DNA of 64,000 bases from Melastoma dodecandrum (GCA_029817715.1 JARUPY010000367.1:1-64000); one strand, 5' to 3'; positions 23,694 to 37,270 are shown, numbered from the stretch's first letter. The notes: a model not told the origin generated them from the letters alone. A program made the numbers and translations.

Positions 23694-26056
23694 TCATGCT
23701 CGTTTTGTGCGCCTTCCAACTTCCAGTGCCAATTCGGCATCGATCTTCAGGGAGATATCAAGAGCTTTAACAGAGTGTGTCAGCGCCCCACTACAATAGA
23801 AACAAAATGCCGGATCACGGGAGAGATTCGCACCATCTTAAAGTAAAGGATATTCTGTTTAGAGTAATTCACTCAGGCTGGACATGACAAGGCATGAGGG
23901 GATGACAAGCACAATACACCGGCACTGACTGCGAAAGGTGCACCCAACTATGAATTCGTCGGTGAACGATTGTGAGGAAAGAATAAGAACAGTTACCTGG
24001 ATATGTAGGTCACACCTGTTTGTCCAATTTTGTGTATCGTATCCATAGTGACATTTCCCGATGCCTGAGATCAAAACAAAGCATTACCGTGGGTCAAAAA
24101 ATCAAAACATAAGAAATTCTGGCAACAGTTTCCACAATCACCTGGCCAACAATTCAGTTGTCAAGCACTAGAACTTAGACGAAGAAGAGAAACAAGGGTG
24201 TTCTTCTACAAGTGCTAAATAATTAATAGCATGCATCATCAACGGAGCCTAATGTAGTCAATACAATAACTCACAAAAAGAGGGGAACCTTTCATCAATG
24301 AAATCGTCAAGAGAAAGGCGACTAAGCCATATGCATGTCTGAATATAAGCTATCTTCGCATAAAGGAATGGCCATTTCAAATCATCCACACCCTTAGCAA
24401 TTAGATGGTTAAAAATCGCAGAAGACTGGGACTACTCTCAAGTCCAGTAGTACCCATGCAGTCTACCATGTCGACAACTTGAGAGCAGAAAACAAAATGT
24501 GTGCTGATTTTAGACGTACTTCTGTCTCAAATTTTCCATCTATCAGCTTCACAGCCTCCTGAAGCATAGACGTGTCGACATCGCCATTTGATAGGGGTAC
24601 AACCATGTTGTCAAGCATTATTCTGGTAAGCGAAGTCTCTGCTTCATCGGCATACTTTAGCACCTCACTGACTTCCTCAAGTGTCCGCGTCTCAACCTAA
24701 TTTAAAAACATACAGAGGTTAGGCTCACAATTTGCAAGTGAAACGAAGGTCTGATGTGAAGTTAGACAAGATGGATAAGGTTCTAATTAATTTTCCAAGA
24801 AATTTCTATTTAACCTCAATTTCAAGGAACATAGCAGAACCAAGAACATTTTGTTAATGAGTTGCACAATTCAAGAGAAAATAGAGAACATCAGTTGACT
24901 ACCTCCACTTCCATGTTGAGTTTCTTTTCTCTGATATGAGTGTCAACAAAGTTGAGGGCATTTGTAACCCCACCAGCTGTTGATATGTGGTTATCTTTTA
25001 TCAGTACCATATCAAACAACCCCATCCTGTGGTTCTTCCCTCCACCAATCAGTACCTACAGAGAAGCCCAAGGAACTAATCAACCAGAGGACAATCCATG
25101 TCAGCCATTGTGGACAAATTGACCATCAGGAAATGGCATATACCGCCCACTTATCCACTAGACGTAAGCAAGGTACTGTTTTTCTTGTCTCCAAAATGCA
25201 AGCAGGTTTTGCAGCATCTGCCATTGCCTAGACCAATAACAATCATCACAACGTTATTTTCCCTTTCGCCAAAATGGAAAGATTCCATATACAGATAACT
25301 ACAATTACAGTAATATAGATGCAATCAATCAGTTTGTTTGGAGCCATGTAATTTCTAACATGCCAATAACACCCAGTCCTCATGGACTCTCAGTACCTTG
25401 GTTATTGTAGCTATGCCACTCATCCGCTGCATAAAGTTAAGCACGACTCTTTCTGCTACAACCACACTGTACGCCAGGCCTGCATAAATAACCAGAGTAA
25501 ACACCAAATTTAATACAAGTCACCAAAAAAGAAAGAAGATTGGCAGCATCGACTTCAAGATACCATAAACTTTCCCAAACTTAAGTCCTTTATGAACTGG
25601 ATCACCATCTCTCACGTACCATTCCACCTAAAAAATTCGGCACCACATTATTTTCACCGAAGAACAAAACCTAATTCAAGAAAAGAAAAGGCAAAGCGTG
25701 GACCACCACCTTAAGAGAAGGATCAACTTCATCAAAAATCATCTCGGCAAGAGCCAGTCCAGCAACAATACCATCCTCCTTCGCCAAGAAATGAGCTTCC
25801 ACTCGCTCCTTGCTAGGGATGGTCGCCATCGAAGTAACGTCCCCTGAAGAAAAACAAACAATTTCACTGACCCGCAACGCAGAGCTCCTCCTCTAGCGCT
25901 AGGCTAGGAATAAAACTCCTAACGGGAAGGACCATAACCTTTGTCGCCGGCATCTTCCGCGAGCGCAAGTTTTATAATGCGCCTCAAATCATACGTCGGA
26001 TGTGACGGAGGCCTTATCGCCATCGATTCCGGCAAACGTCCCGAAGCCGACGCCAT
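23694..26056 (-). CDS. QPT: quinolinate phosphoribosyltransferase (nicotinate-nucleotide pyrophosphorylase)
   Basis: This enzyme converts quinolinate and PRPP to nicotinate mononucleotide in de novo NAD synthesis, normally in plastids. Nine exons join in frame to 325 aa: 26056-25939, 25843-25710, 25627-25564, 25479-25397, 25227-25144, 25055-24903, 24696-24520, 24064-23997, 23790-23694. Visible family signatures are [102 protein letters not shown] and [14 protein letters not shown]. The Gly of the usual TAPGLR motif is Cys (TVPCLR). The start is the first in-frame ATG of exon 1; the N-terminus is short, so a longer transit peptide may be missed. All splice sites are GT-AG. Confidence 0.95.
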
Positions 26057-26314
26057 CACTCGCCTACAGAACCAAAACCCCACTCACCATTCCCTACGCC
26101 AATCAAAATGGACAATCGGAAATAGGGAATGGATAGAGAAAAGAGTGGAACCTCGGAGGTGGCGGGACGAAGGACACTCGAGGAATGAAGGCACGCAGAA
26201 ACCCGACGGTCGCAGGCGGCATGGGAGTCAGAGTCTAACAACACGCGGGCGCCATCGCCCATTCCCGGAGTACTACCCTTCGGGAAAGAGGAGAGGGGGG
26301 GGGGAGAGGAATTC

Positions 26315-26400
26315 CACGTGGGCTTTTGGTCCAGCCCACTAGGCCCATTACTTGGGAGAGGGTCTATGAGCTTTTTATTTAGGCCCAAACTTTAAGCCCG
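26315..26400 (-). promoter_or_regulatory. QPT promoter elements: G-box and site II cluster
   Basis: Upstream of the QPT start lie CACGTG (26315-26320), TGGGCT (26319-26324), AGCCCA (26333-26338), GGCCCA (26342-26347) and GGCCCA (26382-26387). Such clusters are typical of house-keeping promoters. The role is inferred from sequence only. The rest of 26057-26920 holds nothing else I recognise. Confidence 0.45.
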
Positions 26401-26920
26401 GACATAAAATTTAAATTTTCCCGCTCTCACTCCTCACGCACCCACCCCGCCCACTATATTTTATTTTTTTATGAAAGACGTAATAATCAAAATGATTTTG
26501 TAAATTAATTGGTATCAAATATGTCAAAACAGCGAGGGTGGAGTTTATGCCTATAATCCCATTAATATTGCAAATTAAATATATTCCAAACATTATTTAA
26601 AAAAAAAAAAATGAGAGAGAAGAATACATTTCCTTTCCCCTGTTCATCTGCAACGACTAAACTAATCGACGCAAGCAAACGTCTCCCCGCCCTGTCCAAC
26701 CAAACCTAATAAAAAGAATATATGATAAGGATAACAACGACTTGTATGATTCATTTGGCAAGACAATTGAACAAAACCAGCCAATTGTTAGGCATGGCGG
26801 ATACTAAAAGCAGGGAATGTTATTCTCGTTGCCTCCCTTGCCATCGTCCAGTTCGATGCCTTGGGACTGCCCGGTTGTTTACTGGCGACCCATCGACCCG
26901 AACCTGTCTGGGTGATCTGG

Positions 26921-29664
26921 TCATTTCGTCGGCATGTTTGAAGTTCCCATGCGGGAGTAGGACATGCTGTCGAATATCCCGGTGATTCCTTCATCCGTTT
27001 GCCACCTTTCGAGAGCCTGCGGGAGGCTCATGTTCATGTTTATCCCGTAGCTGTCATCGTCGGGTCGGGTCACGGGCTTCCATTCCTCCACCAGTGGAGC
27101 CATGACATTCACAGCATGCCCCATATCAGGTCGCTGGTTCGGCTCGCGAGCGGTGCAATGGCCAGCTAGCTCGGCTACCTTGTATATGCCATCCATCGTG
27201 TCATCGTCGAGGTGAGAAAGAGTCGGGTCCAGAGCCTTGGGAATGTCCTCATTTTTGACCCTGCGGAACCACGCGACCAGGTGGGTCATTTCGTCCGGTA
27301 ACGAGTCGTCTAGTGCTTTCCTCCCTGTGAGTAGCTCCATCAACACGACTCCAAAGGCATACACATCTACCTTCGTCGTTACTCTTCCGGTAGCTGTAAA
27401 ATACAAAGGAAGAAAAGAAGTCATTGTTCGGGATAAGTCATCGTCCTTAACTGTTAATAGTGGCAAGAGTCCAGCTTACTAGCATATTCCGGAGCAAGAT
27501 ATCCGAAGGTTCCCGCCAAACGCGTCTCCAACGAGTTCTTCCCTTCCGGGGCAAGCTTCACCAACCCAAAGTCCGCGACCTTCGCCCTTAGATCATCCCC
27601 AAGGAGAATGTTGGATGGCTTGAGGTCCCTGTGGATGAAACTCTGCTGAGCCAAGCTGTGAAGGTATTCGACTCCTCGGGCGACATCCAAGGCGATCGTG
27701 ATCCTTTGCTTCCAAGAAAGAGGCTGATACCCCAACTCCTCCCACTCAAATAGCCGTTGCGTCAGAGACCCCTGCGGCATATACTCATACACTAGCATCC
27801 TCTCATTGCCATTAACGCAATACCCTAACAGAGCGACCAGATGCCTGTGTCTGACTCTAGTGAGGACATTGATCTCGGCTTGGAACTCGGTCATTCCTTT
27901 GTTACCCATGAGCGAACACTCCATCCTCTTGACAGCAATCCTAGTTCCATCTTCCATGATCCCTTTGTAGACCACGCCGAACCCGCCCCTGCCCACTTCA
28001 TATTCTTCATTGAAATTGTCAGTTACCTCTTTGAGGACCTGGACGGGAATGACAATGTTCCCACCGTAATTTCCATTGTCGCTTCCTTCGCTAAGTATTT
28101 CATCAGTTATTCCGCCATACTGATTCATGCTACTTGGGAAGGCCCCATCATTCACCCGCCCTTGCTTCCCATGTTCATTAATTCTCGACCTCCCACGTTT
28201 CATGTTCCTTCGCTTAGAAAAGTAAAATTTATACAAGACGAACAGGATACCGCCGAGAAGCACCAGAACAGCGATGACCACACCTGCGACCAACCCCCCG
28301 GAAGCAGATCCGCCTGAACTAGAGCTTCCATCATCCAATACTTTACCAATAAACGGGTTGCCTGATGTAATCAGTGATACGGATGGAGGGAATGAGGGAA
28401 CCAATCCGCTGAGATTGTTGTTGGACACGTCAAGGGTCTGAAGCTGCGGCAATGTGGTCAAGCTACTGGGAATGGATCCAGTAAGATCATTGTCGTTCAA
28501 GTATATGCTCTTCAGAGACGTGAGTTTGGCGAATGCAGGGGATATGGTGCCCGATAACCCCTGCTTTGATAAGGTTACGACAATAACATCCTTCTCCTGA
28601 CAGGTAACATAAGTCCAGCCTGCACAGGCATCATTTCCAGTCCATGACTCAGCCAGGGTCAACGGGTAACCCAGGGCCGCCGCGATATCCAGCAGCATCG
28701 TGACTTGGCTATCACAGGGACCCGGCACGTCCCTACAGAAGCTATTTGAGTCTCCTAAAATGAGCTTGATATTACGAGGATTGCCAGGCATGGGCCCCTG
28801 CAGCTTATTGCTGTCCAGGTTCACGCTGACCAGAGAAGGAAGAGAAGTCAGGGTAGTCGGGACAACGCCAGTGAGTTCGTTATCCCTTAGCTGGATGTCA
28901 AAAAGGCTCTTGCAACCGGAGAGGTCAGGGATTGGGCCAGAGAACTTGTTCATATGCAACCAGACCTGCTGCAACTGAGTCATGCCGGCCAAGACATCGA
29001 TACGGCCACCCATCCCTGTCAGCTGGTTATTGAGCCACAGGTTCTCGATCCCAGAGCCGTTGAAGGATGATGGAATTGCGCCGGAGATATTGTTATAAGA
29101 GAGTCGAAGACTCTGAAAGCTAGGCAACGAGCCAAGGAATTCGGGGATCGGCCCAAAGACATTGGAGCTGGCCGCTTGCAGGGTGACAAGGGCGGGGCTG
29201 TCAGCGAGGTCAGCTGGGACAAGCCAGGGAAGGAGGGTCGGATTGTTGGAAATACTTAGGTTTTGGAGGCCGGTGAGCCCCTTGAAGACGGATGTGGGTA
29301 CCGAAGAGAATTTATTGTTGTCGAGGTTGATCTCCTGGAGGGAAACAAGGTTGGAGAGGTTAGGGACGGGGCCGGACAGGGCGTTCCTCTGGAGGTAAAG
29401 CGATCGCAGGGAGGTGAGGGAGGTGAAGTCGCGCGGGAGGGAGCCGGATAACGACTGCGAGGCGAGGGAGATAGTGGTGACACGATGGGAGGTGTCACAG
29501 GTGATGCCTTTCCACGTGCAGTAGGATGTCGAGGAGGACCAGCCGGAAGGAGGAGGGGTGAGGGTGGTTAGGAATTCGGCCATCGCGGCAGAGTCATCGG
29601 CCGCCACGATGGCCGTGAGGCATGAAGTTACGAGGAGGATGGGGAGGAGTTGGGAGGGCGGCAT
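26921..29664 (-). CDS. TMK-type leucine-rich repeat receptor-like kinase
   Basis: A plasma-membrane receptor kinase of the TMK/BARK1 group, implicated in auxin and growth signalling. Two exons (29664-27480 and 27393-26921; 86-bp GT-AG intron in the kinase after APEYA) give 885 aa. An upstream in-frame ATG at 29778 would add 38 residues, but the ATG at 29664 begins a proper signal peptide (MPPSQLLPILLVTSCL). Order: LRRNT-like segment with WKGITC, LRRs, a Cys-containing island (WTGNDACAGW), three more LRRs, a membrane segment near residues 455-482 (GGLVAGVVIAVLVLLGG), then a complete kinase: VGRGGFGVVYKG near 556, AVKRM, HRDLKPSN near 675, DFGLVK, GTFGYLAPEYA. All key catalytic residues are present. 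The tail is short compared with classic TMK proteins. Confidence 0.93.
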
Positions 29665-31914
29665 TGCCGGTCGTGGCCTCGGGTGGATAGGGGGCCGATG
29701 GAGATGGAAATGGCAAAAGGAGGAAGGAGAAAAGGGATGGCGGTTTTTGTGGTTATGGGGTTGGAAAAACAGAGACAAACACAGAGGGAGCGGTTAATTG
29801 TTTTCATTGGTCTTAATTTTTTTTATTTAGCAAAAAAAAAAGAATTGATTACCCCACAAACAAGCTTTGATTATAATATGACTGCTTTATATTAAATTTA
29901 GATAAAACTTCCAGCCTCGTAATTAACCCTATTATAGAAAATAAGAGCCTCTGTACATAAGTATAAATTTCTCGAACCGACTTATTTCCCAAGGCCGCTT
30001 AGACTTATACATTGAAATGTGAACTCTTATGTTTTTTTTTTCAAGTAGGCCTTAAAGTTTGCTCCTTCAAACGAAGATAACTCGAAGTGCTCATGAAGGA
30101 CACCAATCCAAGGGGTATTGGTGAACACGTTCGACGAGTTAGAGGAAGCCATTTAAGGCCATCAATAAGTAGACCATGGTCGCTTCAATCAGCATTCACG
30201 GGAGGCAACGACATGTCTGATCCATCCCATAGCTCAAATGAGTGTGTTCGGCGGCTAACCACGAAACCGGAAGCATGTCTGTCCTTCGGAAGGAGCAAAT
30301 GGAGGAGATGGCACGAGCATCTCCGTTACTGCAGGCCACGAGGAAGGACGAAGGAGCTGCGGCAGCACAAGAAGAGGAGGCAGATCAGGTGAGCGAGAGC
30401 TGATTGATGGGGGGAGGAATTACATGAAACCAAGTGACATTTATATATAGATAGATGTCGGTGTATGAGAGGGCGGCGGACTATTATTGGGACAATCTTC
30501 TTTTTCCAGAATCTGAATCCCATGTTACACTAATATCAAATTGATAAAAAGTCAGTCTATTTCTAACCCAATCATTTTTTTTTACAACTTTTGAATTAAA
30601 TAAAAGAAGAGCCTAATTCTAAAACCCTAATGGATTATGTTTCCATTCCTTGGGAATATCTATGACACAATCCAGACATGTAAGAGAGTGTCGGGAGGAG
30701 GGGGGGGAATAGTTCAGTTATGAAACGGAAAAAGGGAATCCCACCAACCCCGAAGTCTTGGAAACTCTTGCTGTCTTGTCTCACGTTCGTCTCTCTCCAT
30801 AGTACAAACCGGGGGGCGGCTGTCCATCTGTTTGGTTTCATACGGAAAACTCTTATCCAATAATTAAACCTTTTCTCTCTTTAAATTAAAAGCTTTCTTT
30901 TCCTTACTCTCAATATCAAACGTGGCCTTAATTCTTTTTCTTCCTCTACTTCTTCCCCGCTTCTTCTTACCACCCTCTCATTCCCCTATTTTCCCACTTC
31001 GCCTCTTTCTTCCTATCGCCAGTTTGGGTTCGCGTGGACGTGGTGTGCTTTTCTTTGTTCTTTAGTTTCAAGTTCGAGTCTTGATGGTTTCTGGGTTGTG
31101 GGCTTTTGATCTGTGCGTTGCTTCTGCTTGGCTTGGCTGTGATGATTTTTTCTTGTTTTTCCAGCACTGGCTGTAGCTCGATGAGTTCAGGGTTTCTTGA
31201 AGCTTTGTGCTTGATTGTTTTGGGGCCCCGATGTTGATACTTCCAGATGGGTGGAATCGAATGTGTGATGGGGCCTTCTTTTTGCAAAGAAGGCCGTTGA
31301 ATCTGACCTGTTGAATCGGTAAGTCTACTCTTTTGTTGAATTCGAATCTTGCCCGCAGTCAGAGCATTGTTATGAAGTAGAACTAGGATTAGTTGATTAG
31401 TTCCTCCCGACAAAACAGCCTAGAGTTTTAATTGATATTTTTCTTGTCGTGTTTGGTTGATTCAGAAGTAACTGCTCTTGTTCTTTTTGTTGGTGTTGGG
31501 TTTTTAGTATGTTACTTTTGCTGCACATCTCTGATTGACCATTTCTAAAGCAGGGTATTCCTCCTGCACTCATGAATTGTGAAAAGAGCGTGAGGTATCC
31601 TTCTTTTCTCCGGTGAGCCTTTATCTTGTTGATTTGAGGGAGATTGTGCTGCACTAGGAAGGTGCAATTTCTACACTGGTCTCGACAGAGTCGTTTTCAT
31701 TTATAGTCTTTCACGATTCCTTTTAGGTTTTCATAGTTTTGTTCAGTCGGATAATGTCAATACAAACAACACGCTCGCTGTATTCTTGGATAAACCATTC
31801 ATGCTCCGGGCCACACACAAAAATCGCATCCGCTTCATACTTGGAGAAAGCGCCTTTTATCCAGGTCACGAATTGCTTGGAGCTCTGTGGATTACTTCTG
31901 ATTTCTTGCTCACA
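29665..31914. other. intergenic, including the 5' leader of the first NAC gene
   Basis: A short plus-strand open stretch near 30275-30400 (MSVLRKEQMEEMARASPLLQ) ends at a CAG/GTGAGC that could be a donor; I do not recognise it. From about 31020 to 31660 the sequence is clearly related to 36340-36980 upstream of the second NAC gene, so this is probably a spliced 5' UTR region duplicated with the gene. Confidence 0.45.
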
Positions 31915-34485
31915 ATGAGGCTCCCCGGCCGTGGTCCCGGATACAGTTTTCGCCCTACCGATGAGGAATTAATCAGGTATTACCTCAAGAGAAAGGTGAC
32001 AGGAAGACAATTCTGTATTGACGGCATACAGGAGAGGGATGTATACAGTTTGGATCCTCGAGATCTTAAAGGTAGATATGACTTTTTTTGAAGCTCTTTG
32101 ACTTGTATTTGAATTTCTCTCTTCTGAAGGTGTTAGTGTAAAAACGAGATGATCCATTTTTTCAGGTCAAGAGGGTGTGAAGCGTAAATGGTACTTTTTC
32201 AGCCCTAGAGAAAGGAAGTATTCGAAGGGGAATCGATCGAACAGATCAACTAAACAAGGGTCTTGGAGTAAGACAGGGAACGATCGGCTAGTGTCCTCTG
32301 AAGACATGAAAGTGGGCATCATAAAGAGCTTGGTTTTTTATGAGAAACCAAAACGGCGTACAAACTGGGTGATGCATGAATACAGGCTGCATGATGAATA
32401 TCTCAAGAAGATTGGCTTGAAAGAGGTACTTCGATTCTTCTCTAAACTTCTTGTGGTCGTCTCATTTGCTGCGTGTTTGACAAAGCAAATGTATATGTCA
32501 CATTCTTTTAGTGGACGGAATTTTGTTGATAGAATATGTTCCTAGTGCTTTCAGTTGCAGTGTTTGGAATGCTTGACTTCAGGCCTTGATCGCGATGAAT
32601 TCATATTGACAACCTTACTTGGATGGCAGTAGGGTGAAATGCAGCCAGAATTCTAATACTGTAGCTGTTATTTTATCTCTTGTGCAATCCTACAACTACG
32701 AGATTTAGAAGAAGCTATCATTGCTTTAAGGTTCATTTATATGACTAAGAATCCTTTGAAACTGAGTAGTTGGACTTTTGGATTGATTGTGCCCTGAGGC
32801 GGTTGTCATGAGTAACGGAAGATGACTAGAATAAACCATGGGTGACAAAATACCTGCTTGTGTATACAAGCAGGGCATCTATACTTTCTTTCTTGATGTA
32901 TTGTCCTTGTGAACATCAGGATGCGTTTGTACTCTGTGTGATCTTTGAGAAAGATGGCCTTGGCCCAAAAAATGGTGCTCAATATGGATCTCCTTATAGA
33001 GAAGAAGACTGGGATGATGCCAATGAAGAGCCAAACATTTGTGAAGGAAATACCCAAGGAGTTGGTGCATTGTCCCAAGTTTGTGATTCTAATGATAGAG
33101 GAAAAAGTACTGTCCGTAATGAGTTTCACTTGGCAGATAGATTCTGTGTGGGATCTTCATCAAGGACTTCCCCATCTGGCATCAACCAATCTGCTAACCA
33201 TGGGTTTCAATCAACTCCTGTCCTAGGGACTCAGACTCTGCCTGTGAAGTCTCAATTGCCATTAACCAACCAACTCCGATCCGCATCACTTGGAAATGAA
33301 CAGGGGCAGGTGCGCATCATCCTTTCCTGCTTTCTTTCAAATTTTTCGTTCCACTTCCTAGGTTGTCAGATAATGTTGCTAGAATTGGTGGTGGTTATAG
33401 GATAGTTGATAGTGTGAAGTTTGTCTTTCTAGGTGAGGAATCTTGGTTGCTTCTGTTCACTTCATGATGAATTTTTATTGTTCAGGATATTGGTGCTGAC
33501 CAGAATGTTGATTGTGATCCCGCTATTCCAAACATCAAGAATAATATTTGTGGGAGCTTGGATAACTTTGTCAGTTTGGATGATTTCGGTGATTCGGGGG
33601 TCAATGCTTTTGATAACGATTCCCTGGCAAATCGAGCTATTCTACCAGATGACTCCAGGGAGATGGACGATGGCCTGGAGGTGGACGATTGTCGGGATGT
33701 CTCTGATTCATTTGGTCTTGTAATCCCAGTTGGCACACTTAATACAACCTTTGTTGGTCAGCGAAATTCGAGTGTTGTGGCTTCAGATATTACTCCTTCT
33801 TGGAACATGCATCATCATGAGGCTGCTCCGATGGACCATTTTATCAGCGGTACTCAGGCTGATTCAGGTGGGTTCATATCCGGTAATCCCAGCAGTTCGG
33901 CACTACATGGAGCCTCTATGGATCAGCATTCTCTAGTTTCCGAAGGTTCCATGGGGTTCAACTGTCAGGGTTATGGAGGATCTGGACTTTCTTGGCAGTT
34001 TTTTTATGGGATCTGTGGCCAGGACTTTGGAGATGATGTGCCACATTTCAATCAGCATGAACTTGGTTTATGGCCGGATGGTTTTGGTGGCCAGGGTTTC
34101 GGAGATCAATGTCTTCAGTTTGCTCCGGAGACTGATGGGTTCGTTAGTCAGAGTTTGAGAGAAAATGTTACCCCCTTACACGGTCCTCAGTTTGATGAGG
34201 ACTCAGCCTGGCTCGGCCCGGATTCTGTACAGAATGTACGGTACTCGAATCAACAACCTCAGACTGCTGACGAGTCAATTTGTCTCCATGGCCAGGTGGT
34301 GAACTAGCTCTTTATGATTCCCATTTAGTTCGATCAACTACAAATTCTAACTGACAGTTGGATTATTAGGTTTTGATCTTCGGCTTAATCTATGTGTCTT
34401 GACTTTTTGCATTGTTTGTTTCTGTTTACAGGCGAGTATGAATGGACAAATGGATCATCGGTTCGCTGGCAACGAAGCTCCATGA
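31915..34485 (+). CDS. NAC domain transcription factor, upstream tandem copy
   Basis: Five exons (31915-32071, 32166-32425, 32920-33309, 33486-34295, 34432-34485) give 556 aa with GT-AG introns. The start [10 protein letters not shown] matches the second copy and places NAC subdomain A ([19 protein letters not shown]) at the N-terminus. Subdomain B is [13 protein letters not shown] is [11 protein letters not shown] and [11 protein letters not shown] is [12 protein letters not shown] is [10 protein letters not shown]. The DNA-contact motif usually read as WKATG is WSKTG here. The C-terminus is long, acidic and rich in Gly, Asn and Gln, fitting a transcription activation region; no membrane anchor is visible. 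The last exon stops 17 codons in, where the other copy reads on, because about 330 bases found in copy 2 are absent here. Confidence 0.9.
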
Positions 34486-35199
34486 TCTCCCCAACGTTCT
34501 TGATGTGGTTATATGATATAACTGCCTTTGGAAAGATTGGCGCACTGAAGACACGTCAAATGGATCGGATCAGAGTTCTCGATTGTTGTTTTTTTTTTGT
34601 TGCTCGCCTGGTATTCGGAGCTTCACCCGGACTTATTCGGACTCGATATGTCATTAAGCGAATCTAAACTACTTACTACTTAGACCAATTTCATGTTTGC
34701 GTATGGATTGATAGTTGGGACCTTGTTTCCTGTCTATGCCTGTTGCATGAGGATACCGTGTTGTCTATTCTTGTTCCCTGTCGATGTGGCACTTGAGGTC
34801 TGGGATATTGTCCCCATGAACATGGCCGAATACTGTGGAACGAGGGAGTGTGGCAGGCTGGGACTGCTGCTCTTGCAACATGAGGCTGCATACAGTTTCT
34901 CGTTCCTTCCTCCATCTCTATACCCATCAACGAATTCATAATATGACATATACAAGAAGACGAGGAAAACGAGTCGGGATCCATAGGTTTATGATCTGCA
35001 CACTCGAATTGGCGCCGAAAAGGTATCCCTTGGCTCTCTACAAATTCCCCCAGCATACTCGTCGGCATAGAATCCCTCCTCGCCCTTCTTGGCAGCCACA
35101 CACTGCCATCTTTCCCAGCCCTTGAACTAACATCAACAACTAAACCTCAGGAAAAGAAAGATTAAATCTTCAAGACAAACTGTAGCCATGTCCAGATTA
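34486..35199. other. intergenic, 3' flank of NAC copy 1
   Basis: Only a short stretch after 34494 resembles the 3' flank of the second NAC copy (40160-40180). No gene is seen. Confidence 0.4.
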
Positions 35200-35346
35200 T
35201 GATTTCTGAGAACGACGAGCATGTAAAGTGCCTGTAAAGAGTCACACGCGGTGCAAAAGATCAGACAAGACACGAATTCAGGCGAACCGCAACTGATTGG
35301 CACCAAGCGTCCTCGACTCATCCCCAATAGACGATTTGTGATCCAT
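35200..35346 (-). pseudogene. remnant of a short gene duplicated with the NAC genes (copy 1)
   Basis: From an ATG at 35346 the minus strand reads MDHKSSIGDESRTLGANQLR and then a stop at 35278, exactly where the second copy has a splice donor. A following segment with CAG/GCACTTTACATG (about 35233) resembles the start of the second exon of copy 2. I do not recognise the family with certainty. It lies tail-to-tail with the NAC gene in both copies. Loss of the donor suggests that it is dead. Confidence 0.4.
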
Positions 35347-37270
35347 CACCCTGACCACCACACAAAACACCTCTGCAATAAAAAATAAAACTACGACCGG
35401 TCTCCTGAATTCAAAATTCGACGCGTTTAACACCAGAACCCCGGGGATGGTGGTGGGCTGGTAAATCACGGGAAGTAACATGTCGCAAGGCTCCCTCAGT
35501 GGCTGCCTCTAGCTTCCTATGGCAGGACCTCGCAAGAGGGGCTGCAGAGGAAGTAGAATTAGGAGATCACGGCCTGACGATTAGTAAGCATGTTCGCTTC
35601 CGAGGTGAAACATAGTCTGTGGAAGAGCTATGAACTCAACATGACACGACACCTTCACAAGCAAAGTTGTTCTTTCGTTAAAACAAACAACAAAGATTTC
35701 AATGGCAATTTTTCCCGATCAAAAGTAAAGAGGATCATTTCCTCGTTAACATTCTTAGATTTGTCCAAAAATTTAACGTTGGATTCAGTTGATGTTGCCC
35801 AAAGTGGATTGGAGTGGACACTTCCTCGCCATGACTATGTAGCAGGGGCCAAAAGTAGTCAGTTTAACACAATATTTAATTAAGTTATAAAGCCGGGATT
35901 AGTTAATGGGGGATTGGGGGGCGGGGGGTGGTTGGCATTTCCGGACATTTTCCATGAAGCGAAGAAGAAGCCGTGTGGAGTGCGTGTTGTGTTTTGTAGG
36001 GATTTTGTTGGTCTTTGGTCTCTCTCTCTCTTTTATGCCTTGTGTAAGAAGGCATCAATCCCCTCCTCCCCCAACACTTCTGCCGGCCCTTCTCTCCGTC
36101 TTTCTCCCTCGAAATTAAAAGGACACCTCCCTTTCCTACACCACTACTCTTCTTCTTCTTCTTCTTCGCCGCCCCCCACTCCCAGTGGACTGCAAGGACT
36201 CTCCCACGAGAGTCATTTTACCGCCTTCACTTCCCTCCATTAGGGTATTCCCCTCTTTCTCCCACGTTGACTGACTTTCTTTCTTCCGACACCCCCTGCT
36301 TGGAATCAGGTGGAGTGGTTCTCCGTTGTGCTGTTTTGTGTTTAAAGTTCGGGTCTTGATTATTTTTGGGTTGTGGGTTTTCTTGGATTTCTGTTGCCTG
36401 CTTTGTTTTGTTATATTTAGCTTGATCGATGATTGATTGTCGTCCACTCTTTTGTGCATCGCCTCTGCTTGGCTTGGGTTTTTGGATTTTTGTTTTCCCA
36501 ATACTAGTTATGGCTTGATGAGTACGGGGATCTAGTAGCCACTCCTTTGAGTTGAGTTTTTCTGCCTTCTGCTTTTGGGGCGTTGATGTTGGTATGTCCA
36601 GCTGGGTGGAGTTGAATGTGCGATGGGGTTTCTTTTGCAAAGAAGGCCCTTGAATCTGACCAGCTTGTCGGGTTTTGAATCTTACGTGTTGTTAGAACAT
36701 CATTATGAAGTAGAATTAGGATTTGTTGATTGGTTACTCCCTAAGAAACAGCTTCTTTTGATTTGAAAATTGCTTTTCGTGTTTCGTCGATACAAGAGTA
36801 GTTGCTCTTGTTTTTGTTGTCGGTATTGGGTTTCTAATATGTTACCTCTGATGCATATCTCTGATTAACAATTTTTAAAGCAGGGTCTTCCTCGTGCACT
36901 CATGAATTGTGAAAAGAACGTGAGGAATACATGTTTTCTTCGGCGCACCATTATCTTCTTGCTTAGAGGGAGATTGCGCTGCACTGGGAAGATGTTATTT
37001 CGACACTGGACTTGACAAAAGCCCTTTTCTCTTCATAATCTTTCTGTATTCCTTTTAGGTTTCCATAGTTTTGTTCAACTTTTCATTATTTGTATGAGAC
37101 ATTGGATAATTTCGATACGAAAATTACGGTCACCTTATTCTTGGAGAAAACAATTCTTGTTCTGGGCCATGCTAAGATATCACACGCAGAACATACTCAG
37201 AACAAGCGCCTTTTAGCCGGGTCACACATTGGTCAGAGCTCTTCAGATTTCTTCTGAATTCTTGTTTGCA
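35347..37270. other. intergenic, including the duplicated 5' leader of the second NAC gene
   Basis: A CTT microsatellite lies near 36148-36168. From about 36340 to 36980 the sequence is collinear with 31020-31660 (shared blocks around AAGAAGGCC near 31280 and 36640), marking the duplicated promoter/5' UTR. No coding region is recognised. Confidence 0.5.

Noticed and set aside
30087..30392. Plus-strand open frames between the receptor kinase and the NAC gene
   Set aside because: Not recognised; one ends at a donor-like site but there is no second exon that I can join.
34691..35101. Minus-strand frame of 136 codons downstream of NAC copy 1
   Set aside because: It has no family resemblance and no counterpart in the duplicated block.
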